Positions 8,545-18,290 of a stretch of DNA of 64,000 bases are shown one piece after another (positions within the stretch are counted from its first letter, which is position 1; each line of letters starts with the position of its first letter). The notes below the pieces were generated by a model. It was not told the DNA's origin and searched no databases. It saw only the letters and a program-made list of their open reading frames with translations. Source of the DNA: Culturomica sp. (GTDB taxonomy: Bacteria; Bacteroidota; Bacteroidia; Bacteroidales; Marinifilaceae); the NCBI GenBank assembly GCA_031271755.1, contig JAISVB010000047.1, positions 16,009 to 80,008 on the forward strand, given 5' to 3'. Both the position numbers and the translations under genes were made by a program.

Positions 8545-11139
8545 ATGATGCAAACAGACAACTATACCATTAAATCGCAGGAAGCGTTGCAAAAAGCAGT
8601 GCAGCTTGCACAAGCCCGCGGACAACAAGCGGTCGAGACCGGACATTTGCTGAAAGCCCTTCTGGAAGTCGGCGAAAATGTCACAAAATTTATTTTCAGC
8701 AAATTGGGTGTAAACAGTCCGGCGTTATCGGCGGCGTTGGACAGGATCGTGGACGGATACCCGAAAGTATCGGGGGGCGAAGCCTACCTTTCGCGTGAGA
8801 CCAACAGAGCGCTGGAAAAAGCAGCCCGGTTTGCCGGCGAAATGGGCGACCAGTATGTCTCTTTAGAGCACATCCTGCTGGGGCTGCTGGGAGAAAAAGA
8901 CCAGGTATCGCAACTCCTCAAAGACAGCGGGATGACCGAGAAGGAGGCCCGGGCGGCCATCGCCGAACTCCGGAAGGGATCGAAAGTGAACTCACAATCG
9001 GCGGAAGACACTTACGACGCTTTGGGGCGTTACGCCATTAACCTGAACGAGAGAGCCCGGAACGGGAAATTAGACCCGGTCATCGGGCGGGACGACGAGA
9101 TCCGGCGGGTATTGCAAATCCTGTCGCGCCGCACCAAAAACAACCCGATCCTGATCGGGGAGCCGGGGGTCGGCAAAACGGCCATCGCCGAAGGATTGGC
9201 GCAACGGATCGTAAACGGGGACGTTCCCTCCAATCTGACCTCCAAAAATATCTACTCCTTGGACATGGGCGCACTGATCGCCGGGGCGAAATACAAGGGG
9301 GAATTTGAAGAACGCTTGAAATCGGTGGTAAACGAAGTGATCGCCTCCGAGGGCGAGATCATCCTGTTCATCGACGAGATCCACACCCTGGTGGGCGCCG
9401 GGAAATCGGACGGGGCGATGGACGCCGCCAACATCCTGAAGCCGGCGCTGGCCCGGGGAGACCTGCGGGCGATCGGGGCGACCACCCTGAACGAATACCA
9501 GAAATACTTTGAACAGGACAAAGCCCTGGAACGCCGTTTCCAGAAAGTGATGATCGAAGAGCCCGACGTTGTGAGCGCTATCAGCATCATGCGGGGATTG
9601 AAGGAGCGGTATGAAAATCACCACAAAGTGCAGATCACGGACGACGCGATCATCGCTTCCGTGGAGTTATCCCACCGCTACATTTCCGACCGCTACCTGC
9701 CGGACAAGGCGATCGACCTGGTGGACGAAGCGGCCGCCCGTCTCCGGATGGAGATGAACTCCGTGCCGGAGGAGATCGATGAGTTGGACAGGAAGATCAT
9801 GCAGTTGCAGATCGAACAGGAGGCCCTGAAGCGGGAGGGAAAGAGCAAAAAACTGGAAGACATCAAAGAGGAACTGGCCAACCTGACCGAAGAGCGCACC
9901 AAACTGCGGGCGCAATGGGAATCGGAACGGGCGCTGATCGACCAGATCCAGCAAAATAAGGACGCCATCGAGCAATACAAATTTGAGGCCGCCCGGGCCG
10001 AACGGGACGGAGATTACGGAAAAGTGGCGGAACTGCGCTACGGGAAGGTCAAGGAGGCGGAGGAGCGGATCGAAAAGCTGACGGGGAAGCTGGCGGAACA
10101 AAAAAGCGGGGAGTCGCTGCTCCGGGAGGAGGTAACGGCCGATGATATTGCAATGGTGGTTTCCAAGTGGACAGGCATTCCGGTGAACCGGATGATGCAG
10201 AGCGAGCGGGAAAAATTGCTTTCGCTGGAACAGGAGTTGCACAGACGGGTCGTGGGGCAGGAGGTGGCCATTGCGGCGCTGGCGGATGCGGTCCGGAGGA
10301 ACCGGGCCGGCTTGCAGGACGCCAAACGGCCCATCGGCTCCTTTATTTTCCTCGGGACGACCGGGGTCGGAAAGACCGAATTGGCCAAAGCGTTGGCGGA
10401 GTTCCTGTTCGACGACGAAGGGCAGATGACCCGGATCGATATGTCGGAGTACCAGGAGCGCCATTCGGTCTCCCGGCTGATCGGAGCCCCTCCGGGCTAT
10501 GTGGGATACGACGAAGGGGGGCAGTTGACGGAAGCGGTGCGCCGGAAACCCTACTCGGTCATCCTGTTGGACGAGATCGAAAAAGCGCACCCCGATGTGT
10601 TCAATATATTGCTTCAGGTGTTGGACGACGGACGGCTGACCGATAACAAAGGCCGGGTGGTCGATTTCAAGAACACCCTCATCATTATGACCTCCAACAT
10701 CGGCGCCCACCTGATACAGGAGAAGTTGAAGGATCTGAATGACAAGAACCGGGAGGCGTTGTTGGACAAAACCAACGCAGAGGTGTTTGAGCTGCTGAAA
10801 CAGACCATCCGCCCGGAATTCCTGAACCGGATCGACGAGATCATCATGTTTACGCCGTTGCAGAAGGGAGAGATCGTGGAGATCGTCCGCCTCCAGATCA
10901 ACGGAGTGAACAAAATGCTGGCTGCGAACGGACTTGTACTGGAAGTGACCGACAAGGCGGTGGAGTGGATTGCCGGAGAGGGCTTCGACCCGCAATTCGG
11001 CGCCCGCCCGGTCAAGCGGGTCATTCAGCGTAACCTGTTGAACGACCTCTCCAAACAGATCCTTTCCGAAAAGGTTTCCCGCGACAGCCACATCCTCGTA
11101 GACGTGGAAGGCGGCCAATTGATCTTCCGGAACAAGTAA
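8545..11139 (+). CDS. clpB: ATP-dependent disaggregase ClpB
   Basis: An 864-residue AAA+ hexameric chaperone that pulls proteins out of aggregates with DnaK. Domains in order: Clp N-domain (~5-145), AAA1 with Walker [11 protein letters not shown] and Walker [11 protein letters not shown], coiled-coil M-domain (~405-530, rich in Glu/Lys/Arg), AAA2 with Walker [15 protein letters not shown] and Walker [15 protein letters not shown], and the C-terminal D2-small domain. The frame is open from 8422, but the start is set by a strong AGGAG at 8535-8539 followed by ATGATG at 8545/8548. The leader of about 220 bases holds an inverted repeat at 8402-8417 and a CTTGAAAC stretch near 8480; heat control is likely but the regulator is not evident. 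Confidence 0.96.
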   Translation: MMQTDNYTIKSQEALQKAVQLAQARGQQAVETGHLLKALLEVGENVTKFIFSKLGVNSPALSAALDRIVDGYPKVSGGEAYLSRETNRALEKAARFAGEMGDQYVSLEHILLGLLGEKDQVSQLLKDSGMTEKEARAAIAELRKGSKVNSQSAEDTYDALGRYAINLNERARNGKLDPVIGRDDEIRRVLQILSRRTKNNPILIGEPGVGKTAIAEGLAQRIVNGDVPSNLTSKNIYSLDMGALIAGAKYKGEFEERLKSVVNEVIASEGEIILFIDEIHTLVGAGKSDGAMDAANILKPALARGDLRAIGATTLNEYQKYFEQDKALERRFQKVMIEEPDVVSAISIMRGLKERYENHHKVQITDDAIIASVELSHRYISDRYLPDKAIDLVDEAAARLRMEMNSVPEEIDELDRKIMQLQIEQEALKREGKSKKLEDIKEELANLTEERTKLRAQWESERALIDQIQQNKDAIEQYKFEAARAERDGDYGKVAELRYGKVKEAEERIEKLTGKLAEQKSGESLLREEVTADDIAMVVSKWTGIPVNRMMQSEREKLLSLEQELHRRVVGQEVAIAALADAVRRNRAGLQDAKRPIGSFIFLGTTGVGKTELAKALAEFLFDDEGQMTRIDMSEYQERHSVSRLIGAPPGYVGYDEGGQLTEAVRRKPYSVILLDEIEKAHPDVFNILLQVLDDGRLTDNKGRVVDFKNTLIIMTSNIGAHLIQEKLKDLNDKNREALLDKTNAEVFELLKQTIRPEFLNRIDEIIMFTPLQKGEIVEIVRLQINGVNKMLAANGLVLEVTDKAVEWIAGEGFDPQFGARPVKRVIQRNLLNDLSKQILSEKVSRDSHILVDVEGGQLIFRNK

Positions 11140-11181
11140 ATCCTTCCGTCGAAGAACCCGAAAACCCAAGGCAAATTGCTG

Positions 11182-11189
11182 TATTTTTG
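11182..11189 (+). promoter_or_regulatory. Predicted -7 promoter element of the alpha/beta hydrolase gene
   Basis: TATTTTTG matches TAnnTTTG and lies 29 bases before the ATG at 11218. No clear -33 box is seen. Confidence 0.45.
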
Positions 11190-11217
11190 CATAACAGAAG
11201 CTATTTTTAAAAGCGTT

Positions 11218-12402
11218 ATGAAGAAGTTTTTGTTCGTTGGATTGCTGAGTACGGTAGCTTTTTTGCTGCCGGGACAGCAAACACCACAGGTACAATACGT
11301 ACAGACGCAGGACAATCAGCGGTACGAAGTGGCGGGCTACCTGCCGCTCTTTTACGAACAGCTCAAAGAGAGCCTGACTTTTCCATTGGCCTGGAACGAC
11401 ACCTCCGGCCGTTCGTATGCAGCGTGGCGGGTGGAGGTGAGGGAAGTGTTGACGGAGTGTATGCAGCTCCTTCCGCCGGCCCCCGCCTCTTACGATGCAA
11501 CGGTGCTGGCCACGGAAAAGCGGAACGGATACGAGGCGAGGAAATTGCTTTTCAACGTGTCGGCGTGGAGCCGGATCCCGGCGTACCTGCTGGTGCCCCA
11601 AGGCAAAGGCCCCTTCCCGGCTGTTATTATGCTGCACGACCACGGGGCGCATTTTTCCATCGGAAAAGAGAAAGTAATACGGCCTTTCGGCGTAACGGAC
11701 GAAATATCGGCGGATGCGGCCGGTTGGGTTGAAAAGTGCTACGACGGGCAGTATACGGGAGATTATTTTGCGGAAAACGGATACGTGGTGCTGGCCATCG
11801 ACGCCCTGTTCTGGGGCGAACGGGGCAGGAAGGAGGGGACGGATTATGCGGTACAGCAGGCATTGGCCTCCAATCTGTTGCAAATGGGAACCTCCTGGGG
11901 CGGAGTAATCGCTATGGACGACGTGCGCAGCGCCGGGTTTTTGGCGGAGCTTCCCGAAGTGGATCCGGCCCGCATCGGTTCTTTGGGTTTCTCCATGGGA
12001 GCCTGCCGTTCCTGGATGCTCTCCGCACTTACCGACCGGGTGGCGGCTGCGGCCGCTGTTTGCTGGATGAATACCACCGCCCGCCTGATGACTCCGGACA
12101 ACAACCAGACCAAGGGAGGTTCCGCTTACGCCATGCTCATACCGGGCATTCGCCGTTTTCTGGATTACCCGCACGTTGCTTCCGTCGCCTGCCCCAAGCC
12201 GGCCTTGTTTTTTAATGGTAGCCGGGATCCGCTTTTTCCGGTGAATGGGGTAGAGGAGGCATACGCAGAGATGGAGCGTGTCTGGAACAACCAACAGGTT
12301 CCGGAAAAATTAACGACCCGGATCTGGGACGAAACCCATTTTTTCAACAGGGAGATGCAGCGGGAGACCCTGCAATTCTTCGATAAGTGGCTGAAACAGT
12401 GA
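11218..12402 (+). CDS. Secreted alpha/beta hydrolase (dienelactone hydrolase / acetylesterase-like)
   Basis: 394 residues with an N-terminal signal peptide (MKKFLFVGLLSTVAFLLPG). It is an alpha/beta hydrolase of the Abhydrolase_7 / acetyl-esterase kind: oxyanion region VIMLHDHGAH, nucleophile elbow GFSMG with Ser259, acid Asp337 in SRDPLF, and base His374 in DETHFF. The triad looks complete, so it is probably an active periplasmic esterase. Substrate is unknown; its position next to the pectin locus hints at a carbohydrate acetyl ester, but it is transcribed towards that locus, not with it. The start was chosen at 11218 because it gives the signal peptide. The stop abuts the stop of the convergent aldo/keto reductase gene. 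Confidence 0.8.
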   Translation: MKKFLFVGLLSTVAFLLPGQQTPQVQYVQTQDNQRYEVAGYLPLFYEQLKESLTFPLAWNDTSGRSYAAWRVEVREVLTECMQLLPPAPASYDATVLATEKRNGYEARKLLFNVSAWSRIPAYLLVPQGKGPFPAVIMLHDHGAHFSIGKEKVIRPFGVTDEISADAAGWVEKCYDGQYTGDYFAENGYVVLAIDALFWGERGRKEGTDYAVQQALASNLLQMGTSWGGVIAMDDVRSAGFLAELPEVDPARIGSLGFSMGACRSWMLSALTDRVAAAAAVCWMNTTARLMTPDNNQTKGGSAYAMLIPGIRRFLDYPHVASVACPKPALFFNGSRDPLFPVNGVEEAYAEMERVWNNQQVPEKLTTRIWDETHFFNREMQRETLQFFDKWLKQ

Positions 12403-13386
12403 TTACAGGATCCGTTCGATCTCTGATTTTTCCTCTTCGCTGAAAGCGATATTCTCGACGGCTTTCAGGTTGTCCTTCAACTGGTTGACGGAACTGGCCC
12501 CGATGAGGACGCTGGTGACCCGTTCCTCTTTCAGCAACCAGGAGAGCGCCATTTGCGCCAGGGTTTGCCCCCGGCGGGCGGCGATCCCGTTCAGGCGGCG
12601 GGCTTTCCCGGTTTGTTCCTCCGTTACCTGCTCCTGTTTCAGGAAGCCGGTGGAGCGGGCAGCCCGGGAGTCGGCCGGAATGCCGGTCAGGTAGCGATCC
12701 GTCAGCAAGCCCTGTGCCAGGGGAGAAAAAGCAATCAGGCCGATCCCCTCTTCCCGCAACAACTCCAACAATCCCTCCTCTGCGTGCCGGTCGAACAGGG
12801 AGTAGCGCTCCTGCTGGATCAGACAGGGCGTCCCGGCCTCCCGCAGCAACCGGATCATCTGCTGCGCCTGCCCGGCGGGATATTTGGAGATGCCGACATA
12901 GAGTGCTTTCCCCTGCCGGACAATATCCGACAGGGCGCCGGCGGTCTCCTCCAACGGCGTGTTGGGATCGGGGCGGTGGGAGTAAAAAATATCCACATAC
13001 TCCAATCCCATCCGTTTCAGGCTCTGGTCGATCCCGGCCACGAGGTGTTTCCGGCTCCCCCAATCCCCGTACGGCCCCGGCCACATCTGATGCCCGGCTT
13101 TGGTGGAGACGATCCACTCGTCGCGGTGCCGTCCCAATCCCTGCTTGAGGATTTTGCCGAAATTCTCTTCGGCGGAACCGGGCGGCGGGCCGTAATTATC
13201 GGCCAGGTCAAAATGGGTTACTCCGCCGTCAAAAGCAGCGTGGATGATTTCGAGGAAATGTTCAAAGCGGTCTGTGTGACCGAAATTGTGCCACAAGCCG
13301 AGCGAAACAGCCGGCAGCAACAAGCCGCTCTTTCCGCACCGGCGGTATGGCATCCGGTCGTAGCGGGTGTCGTTGGGAGTATACAT
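12403..13386 (-). CDS. Aldo/keto reductase, YghZ-like
   Basis: A 327-residue TIM-barrel NADPH-dependent oxidoreductase closest in pattern to the YghZ / L-glyceraldehyde-3-phosphate reductase and potassium-channel-beta group. The four catalytic residues are visible: Asp and Tyr in FDLADNYGPPPGSAE, Lys in VSTKAG and His in FYSHRPD. The NADP-binding end reads SVLIGASSVNQLKDN. It is the last gene of the minus-strand pectin locus, 15 bases after the CE12-DUF4861-GH43 gene. A role in reducing a sugar aldehyde or a keto-uronate released from pectin is possible but only inferred from position. Confidence 0.88.
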   Translation of the reverse strand: MYTPNDTRYDRMPYRRCGKSGLLLPAVSLGLWHNFGHTDRFEHFLEIIHAAFDGGVTHFDLADNYGPPPGSAEENFGKILKQGLGRHRDEWIVSTKAGHQMWPGPYGDWGSRKHLVAGIDQSLKRMGLEYVDIFYSHRPDPNTPLEETAGALSDIVRQGKALYVGISKYPAGQAQQMIRLLREAGTPCLIQQERYSLFDRHAEEGLLELLREEGIGLIAFSPLAQGLLTDRYLTGIPADSRAARSTGFLKQEQVTEEQTGKARRLNGIAARRGQTLAQMALSWLLKEERVTSVLIGASSVNQLKDNLKAVENIAFSEEEKSEIERIL

Positions 13387-13401
13387 GAAGGTTGTTTTTT
13401 A

Positions 13402-16400
13402 TTACCGGGTGATCCGGAACCAATCTGCTTCCGCCCAACCGCCGTCATTGACGCTGATGGCGGGACGGGTGCAGAACAGGCCGACCCTGGCTCCGATCCA
13501 CTTCCCTTCCCGGGCTTTGAAGCTCTCCCCCAAAGGTATGAATTTTTTACCGTCGGTGCTGTAACTGAACGCACAATTCACCGGCAGGTTCCCTCCTTTG
13601 TACGATTTTCCTCCGGCAGCCGTGAACCGTACCCGGAGATAGAGCGCTTCGCCGGCCTTACAGGCGATGCGGGCATTGACTTTTTCCCTCCCTCCCCGGT
13701 CTGCCTGAAGACATTCTGCCTGCGAAAGCACCACTCCTTCGCCGCTGTTTTCCAGTATCAATCCGGCGTAATCCGCGCCCATCACCACCAAGCCGGTACG
13801 TTCGCCCGTGTAGGCGGCGGTCGGTTTAAACGTCAGTTTTACGGTCGCGGTAAAATTCTCGGCCGGGGTTTTCTGGAGCAACAGGTTGGATACCTCCCAC
13901 AGGCTTTTGCAGGAGTCCGGTACGGGGTAGGAGTAGAGGCGGAGAACCCCTTTGTCGCCGGCATAATACGCCCATTTCTCGTTGGGATTGGCGTGCCATT
14001 GCCATTGGGGCGAGAGGGTAAAGCCGTCGAATTCGTCGCTCTCTTGTGGCGTACATACGGGATAGATCTTCCCCACATCCGGTTTCCTGTGGCGCATCAC
14101 CGGTTCGCCGCAGCCGTCCCCGTCCCTGTCCGTTCCCATCACCGGCCAGCCGTTTTTCCACATCATGGGTTGCAGGTGGACGATGCGTCCATAGGCTCCG
14201 ATATCCTGAAAATGCAGGAACCAATCCTCGCCGGTCACCGTTGTTACCCAAGCGCCCTGATGCGGGCCGTTGACCGTCGTTTTTCCCTGGTGCAGCACCA
14301 CTTTCGCTTCGTAGGGGCCGTAAATGTTTTTCGATCGCAACGCCAATTGCCAGCCGGTGGCCACTCCTCCGGCCGGAGCGAAGATGTAATAGGATCCGTT
14401 GTGTTTGTAGAACTTTGGCCCTTCGACCGTTTCGTGGCGCTCGTGTCCGTCGAAGACGATGCGGGAGGGGGTGATCGCTTTGGAGGCATCCGCGTCGAGT
14501 TCGCAGATCGCCAGTACGCTTTTCAGCCCGGCCCGGCTTCCGGCGTATGCGTGCACTAAGTACACTTTCCCGTCCTCGTCCCACAGCGGACTGGGGTCGA
14601 TAATTCCCTTGCCGGGTTTTACCAGTACCGGTTCGCTCCAGGGGCCTTCCGGTTTTTGCGCCTTCACCCGGAAAACACCCTGATCGGGGTCGCCCCAGAA
14701 GATGTAAAATTCGCCCCCGTGGTGGCGGATGCAGGGCGCCCACACCCGGTTCCCGTGTTGCGGGCGTTCCGGTTCTTCCACCGGCGGCAGGGAGTGGGGT
14801 ACGGCCGCCCCGATGATGCTCCAATTGACCAAATCCCCGGAATGCAGGATCTGGAGCGCCGGCAGGGAGCCGAAACTGGAAGCGGTCATGTAATAATCCC
14901 CGCCGACGCGGCAAACATCCGGATCGGAGTAGTCCGCATACAGGACCGGGTTTTTATAGGTACCGTCTCCGTTGTCGGCCACCCACACCTCCGATACACA
15001 GGGGAATTTTTCCCCTTCTCCGGTTCCGTTTTCCGTTTCGATCTCCAACGGATGTTCCAGTTCATCTTTCCACTCCCGGACGTAAGCGAACCACGCTTCC
15101 GGGGTTTTGTAGCCGAAAGTTTCTTTCAGGGAGGTGAAGACGGCGTGGTGGCGGAAGTACGTTTCGCCCGGGGCGGAGAGCGTATAGAGGTAATTGGGTT
15201 TGTCCTTCACCTCTTCCCGGACGTATCGGGCCGGGATCCAGGCAGCCAGTCCGACCGTCTCTTTGGCGTATTTCACGGTGTCGTTTACCGGCCAGTCGGT
15301 ACCCCAGCAGGCGATCAATCCCCGGTGGTCGGAGTAGGAAACAGAGCCTTTGACGTCCTGTACGCCCGTACAGAACAGCTCTTCCCGCAACGGTTTGTCG
15401 AAGAAGGTTTCCACCACCAGGTCCCGGTGTCCGGCGTAGAGGATGTAGCGGTTGAGCATGTTCAATTCCGATCCCCGGTACTGCCAGCCGGTTACCCCGG
15501 TTTCCACGACGGTTCGGACAGGGCCGTACGCCGCGATCCGTTCCGTACGGGTGGCGACCGGTTCGATGTGCGTGGCCTTCTCGCCGTTCCATCCTTTCAG
15601 GGTGCCGACGCCACAACTCCCGCTTACACGGAGCACATCGTCCCCGAACCCGCGGGACAACTGTTCGTCGTTGGGGTAAAACTGTGATTCTTTCAACTCG
15701 AAACCCCGGTGGAATTTTCCGTAAATGTCGATGGTCTGCTTCTGGTCGAAATAGATGCGGTAGGCGGCCAGTTCCGATTCGAAAGCCGGCCCGTGGTGGT
15801 GCATCTGGTTGTAAATGTCGCTTGTTCCGGGAATGGTGACTGCCTGTACCGGCACGTGTTTGCCTTTCTTGTCGCTGACAAGCATCTGGGCGTACACCCG
15901 TTCCGGGTACTTCCGGCCGGTGGCGTCTTCCAAAAGCCGGATTCGGAAGATCCGGGAGCCGTTCGCAGGGAAATCCGCCACGAATACCAACTCGTCCGTT
16001 TGGCGGTCGCCGTTCAGGTCGTCCAACTGGCTGGGGATCTCCTGCCCGTTCTCTGCGGTCACAACAGCCGAACGTACCGCAAAGCCGGGATCCGCTTCCC
16101 GCAAGTCGATGACTACCGGGGCGTCCGTCCGCTTTTTGTTCCAACTGTTCCGCACCGTTATGGAAAAACTTTTTGTTCCGGTGAAACTGTCGTACCGGAC
16201 ATACGGCGCCAATGCCGGGATTTTTTCCCGGATTTCGTCGGCGGCCAATCGGGCGACCTGCCGGGCGCCGGCCCTGTTCAGGTGGGTATTGTCTTCCCGG
16301 CCTTCGGGAATAAAGGGGTGCGTACCCGGAGATACCCACACGAACCACGAACGGGAGGCGCTGTCTCCGGCCACCTTCAAACACTCCGTTGTGCTTCTGT

Positions 16401-16941
16401 TCAGATCGATCAGCACCGTCTGCGTCTCTTCCGCCGCCGCTTTTGTGGCCGGGATCCACTCCCCGTGGGTGTCGGTCAACGTGTCTGCCTGGAATATCCG
16501 GCGGGCGATGGGGGTGAACAACACCGGGATCCCGCCTTTTTCCCGGGTTTCCCGGATGTATTTTTTCAGGTTTTCCTTGAATGCCCCGTGTGGTTCGCTG
16601 TACCGGGCGGAATCTTCCCTCTTTTCGTCGTTGTGCCCGAACTGGATAAACACATAATCACCCTCCCGGAGCCGGCCAAGTACCTGCTCCCACCGTCCCT
16701 CTTCCAAAAAACTTTTGGAGCTGCGGCCGTTCCGGGCGTGGTTTTCCACCACAATCCCATCGGAGAGGAGTCCCGGCAATACCTCTCCCCAGCCCCTCTC
16801 CGGATTCATCCTGGCCGGATCTTTGGTCGCCATCGTAGAGTCTCCGATCAGAAAAATGACGGGCTTCTGTTCTTCCCGGCCGGTAAAACCGGCCAGGAGC
16901 AGGCAGAATACCCAGGTCAGGTGCAATATATATCTTCTCAT
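13402..16941 (-). CDS. Three-module pectin enzyme: CE12 acetylesterase - DUF4861 - GH43
   Basis: A 1179-residue exported protein. Residues 1-~20 are a signal peptide. Residues ~27-250 are an SGNH esterase like CE12 rhamnogalacturonan acetylesterase, with Ser35 in GDSTMA, the FGHND block, and Asp217/His220 in DNTH. Residues ~255-635 resemble DUF4861, a domain of uncertain activity often found in rhamnogalacturonan loci (SQLDDLNGDRQTDELVF, NMLNRYILYAGHRDLV). Residues ~655-960 are a GH43 five-bladed propeller with the expected acids Asp673 (YSDPDV), Asp782 (IIDPSPLWDEDG) and Glu840 (ETVEGP). Residues ~965-1179 form a GH43_C2-like beta-sandwich. There is no frameshift between the modules. The enzyme probably removes acetyl groups and side-chain arabinose or galactose from rhamnogalacturonan. 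It follows the CE7 gene after 6 bases. Confidence 0.88.
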   Translation of the reverse strand: MRRYILHLTWVFCLLLAGFTGREEQKPVIFLIGDSTMATKDPARMNPERGWGEVLPGLLSDGIVVENHARNGRSSKSFLEEGRWEQVLGRLREGDYVFIQFGHNDEKREDSARYSEPHGAFKENLKKYIRETREKGGIPVLFTPIARRIFQADTLTDTHGEWIPATKAAAEETQTVLIDLNRSTTECLKVAGDSASRSWFVWVSPGTHPFIPEGREDNTHLNRAGARQVARLAADEIREKIPALAPYVRYDSFTGTKSFSITVRNSWNKKRTDAPVVIDLREADPGFAVRSAVVTAENGQEIPSQLDDLNGDRQTDELVFVADFPANGSRIFRIRLLEDATGRKYPERVYAQMLVSDKKGKHVPVQAVTIPGTSDIYNQMHHHGPAFESELAAYRIYFDQKQTIDIYGKFHRGFELKESQFYPNDEQLSRGFGDDVLRVSGSCGVGTLKGWNGEKATHIEPVATRTERIAAYGPVRTVVETGVTGWQYRGSELNMLNRYILYAGHRDLVVETFFDKPLREELFCTGVQDVKGSVSYSDHRGLIACWGTDWPVNDTVKYAKETVGLAAWIPARYVREEVKDKPNYLYTLSAPGETYFRHHAVFTSLKETFGYKTPEAWFAYVREWKDELEHPLEIETENGTGEGEKFPCVSEVWVADNGDGTYKNPVLYADYSDPDVCRVGGDYYMTASSFGSLPALQILHSGDLVNWSIIGAAVPHSLPPVEEPERPQHGNRVWAPCIRHHGGEFYIFWGDPDQGVFRVKAQKPEGPWSEPVLVKPGKGIIDPSPLWDEDGKVYLVHAYAGSRAGLKSVLAICELDADASKAITPSRIVFDGHERHETVEGPKFYKHNGSYYIFAPAGGVATGWQLALRSKNIYGPYEAKVVLHQGKTTVNGPHQGAWVTTVTGEDWFLHFQDIGAYGRIVHLQPMMWKNGWPVMGTDRDGDGCGEPVMRHRKPDVGKIYPVCTPQESDEFDGFTLSPQWQWHANPNEKWAYYAGDKGVLRLYSYPVPDSCKSLWEVSNLLLQKTPAENFTATVKLTFKPTAAYTGERTGLVVMGADYAGLILENSGEGVVLSQAECLQADRGGREKVNARIACKAGEALYLRVRFTAAGGKSYKGGNLPVNCAFSYSTDGKKFIPLGESFKAREGKWIGARVGLFCTRPAISVNDGGWAEADWFRITR

Positions 16942-16947
16942 GGCACT

Positions 16948-18279
16948 TTATTTTTTCAGTCGTTCCCGGATCCAATCCACCTGCGCCATCCGGGTGCCGG
17001 CGGAGATCCAATGTTCGTTGACGGGGGTGATCAGGGCTTCCTTGGGGGCGGTGATGACGTTGTATACAGCGTAGCTGGTGGTGGGAGGGCAGGTGTTGTC
17101 GTTGAATCCCCAGGTCAGGAAAACAGGCACCCGGATGAGCCGGGCAAAATTTACCGCGTCGTAACAGGCCATGACGGCGATCTTTTCCGGGGTATCCTGT
17201 CCGTTGAATTTTGTAAAGAAGTGGGGATAGCCTCCCGCCTGTCCGGTGGGGTAGGCAGCCATGTCCGCCAGAGCGGGGTGGGCGGCGACACAGAGGGTGA
17301 CCCGTTCGTCCAGCGCGGCGGTGACCAATGCCAGCGCTCCCCCCTGGCTGGCTCCCAGGGCAATCAGGTTTTTCCCGTCGTATTCGGGCAGGGAAACTAA
17401 GTAATCCAAAGTGCGGATACAAGCCGCATAGACCTTTTTCAGGTAGTAATTGTCCCGGTTGTCCAAGCCGTTGGTGAGGTAACTGTTGTTGTCCCGGAAG
17501 GCGGCGGAGAGATCCCGGTACGTCGCTTCGTCCAAGGCGGGATCCAGGCCGTGGATCTCCATGTTAAAGCATATCAGCCCGTTTTCCGCCAGGTAGAGGG
17601 TTTTCACAGGATCCATCGGTTTGATGCCGGCGCCGGGCGGATTAAAGACCACCGGGTATTTTCCGGGAGCCTTGGGTTTGGTCAGGTATCCGTAAACATA
17701 CGACCCCTTTTTGAAACATTGCAGTTTCACCCCGTAACAGGCCACGGCCGGAGAAGAGAACTTCTCCACGTACCGGACGCTGACCTCAAAGGGACAGGCG
17801 GCCGCTTCCTGCAACGTCTTTTCCCAGAACGCCCGGAAATCGTCCGGCATCCCGACCACCGGCCGGATCTGTTCGGGAGAGAAGCCCACTTTCAGGTGGT
17901 GCCGGTATGTTTCCCCGTTCAGCGCAACGCTGAATTTACAATCCCGGAAGCCGGGCTTTTGCAGCGTTCCCACGGGTATAACCGCTTTCCCGTTCTCTGT
18001 CCGTATGCTCCCCCGGGTGTCGTCGGGGAATTGTTCCGGACCGGCGGAATAAGCGATCTCGATATTTTCCTGCAATATACCGTACAGATAGACCGATACG
18101 GTGACGGATGCCTGCTCCCCGGTTTTGTAGATCCAATCGGCGTGATCGGGAGCGGTCACCCAGAGCACATCCGACCGGTAGGGGTAGTTCTCCCCCCCGG
18201 CAGGCAGGAAACAACACACAAACAACCCGGTCAGCATCAGTCCGATCCGGAACAACGGGAACAGGTGCTGCTTGTTCAT
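16948..18279 (-). CDS. Acetyl xylan esterase-family (CE7-like) exported esterase
   Basis: 443 residues with a signal peptide (hydrophobic ~8-26). An N-terminal beta domain (~35-130) precedes an AXE1/CE7-type alpha/beta hydrolase. The catalytic triad is complete: Ser311 in GASQGG, Asp394 in GFNDNTCPP and His423 in NEHWIS. CE7 enzymes remove acetyl groups from short acetylated sugars. In this locus the likely substrate is acetylated pectin or its side chains, which would let the depolymerases work. It lies 11 bases after uxaA and 6 bases before the CE12-DUF4861-GH43 gene, so the three are surely co-transcribed. Confidence 0.85.
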   Translation of the reverse strand: MNKQHLFPLFRIGLMLTGLFVCCFLPAGGENYPYRSDVLWVTAPDHADWIYKTGEQASVTVSVYLYGILQENIEIAYSAGPEQFPDDTRGSIRTENGKAVIPVGTLQKPGFRDCKFSVALNGETYRHHLKVGFSPEQIRPVVGMPDDFRAFWEKTLQEAAACPFEVSVRYVEKFSSPAVACYGVKLQCFKKGSYVYGYLTKPKAPGKYPVVFNPPGAGIKPMDPVKTLYLAENGLICFNMEIHGLDPALDEATYRDLSAAFRDNNSYLTNGLDNRDNYYLKKVYAACIRTLDYLVSLPEYDGKNLIALGASQGGALALVTAALDERVTLCVAAHPALADMAAYPTGQAGGYPHFFTKFNGQDTPEKIAVMACYDAVNFARLIRVPVFLTWGFNDNTCPPTTSYAVYNVITAPKEALITPVNEHWISAGTRMAQVDWIRERLKK

Positions 18280-18290
18280 CTGTTTTTATT

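Noticed and set aside
9667..12294. 875-codon open frame antisense to clpB and the hydrolase gene
   Set aside because: It covers two well-supported genes on the other strand and shows no protein-family pattern; it is a by-product of GC-rich codons.
12553..14559. 668-codon plus-strand open frame opposite the aldo/keto reductase and GH43 genes
   Set aside because: Antisense to clear enzymes with intact catalytic motifs; no signal peptide, domain or ribosome site of its own.
15709..17400. 563-codon plus-strand open frame opposite the CE12 and CE7 genes
   Set aside because: Shadow of the minus-strand genes; the translation has no family features.
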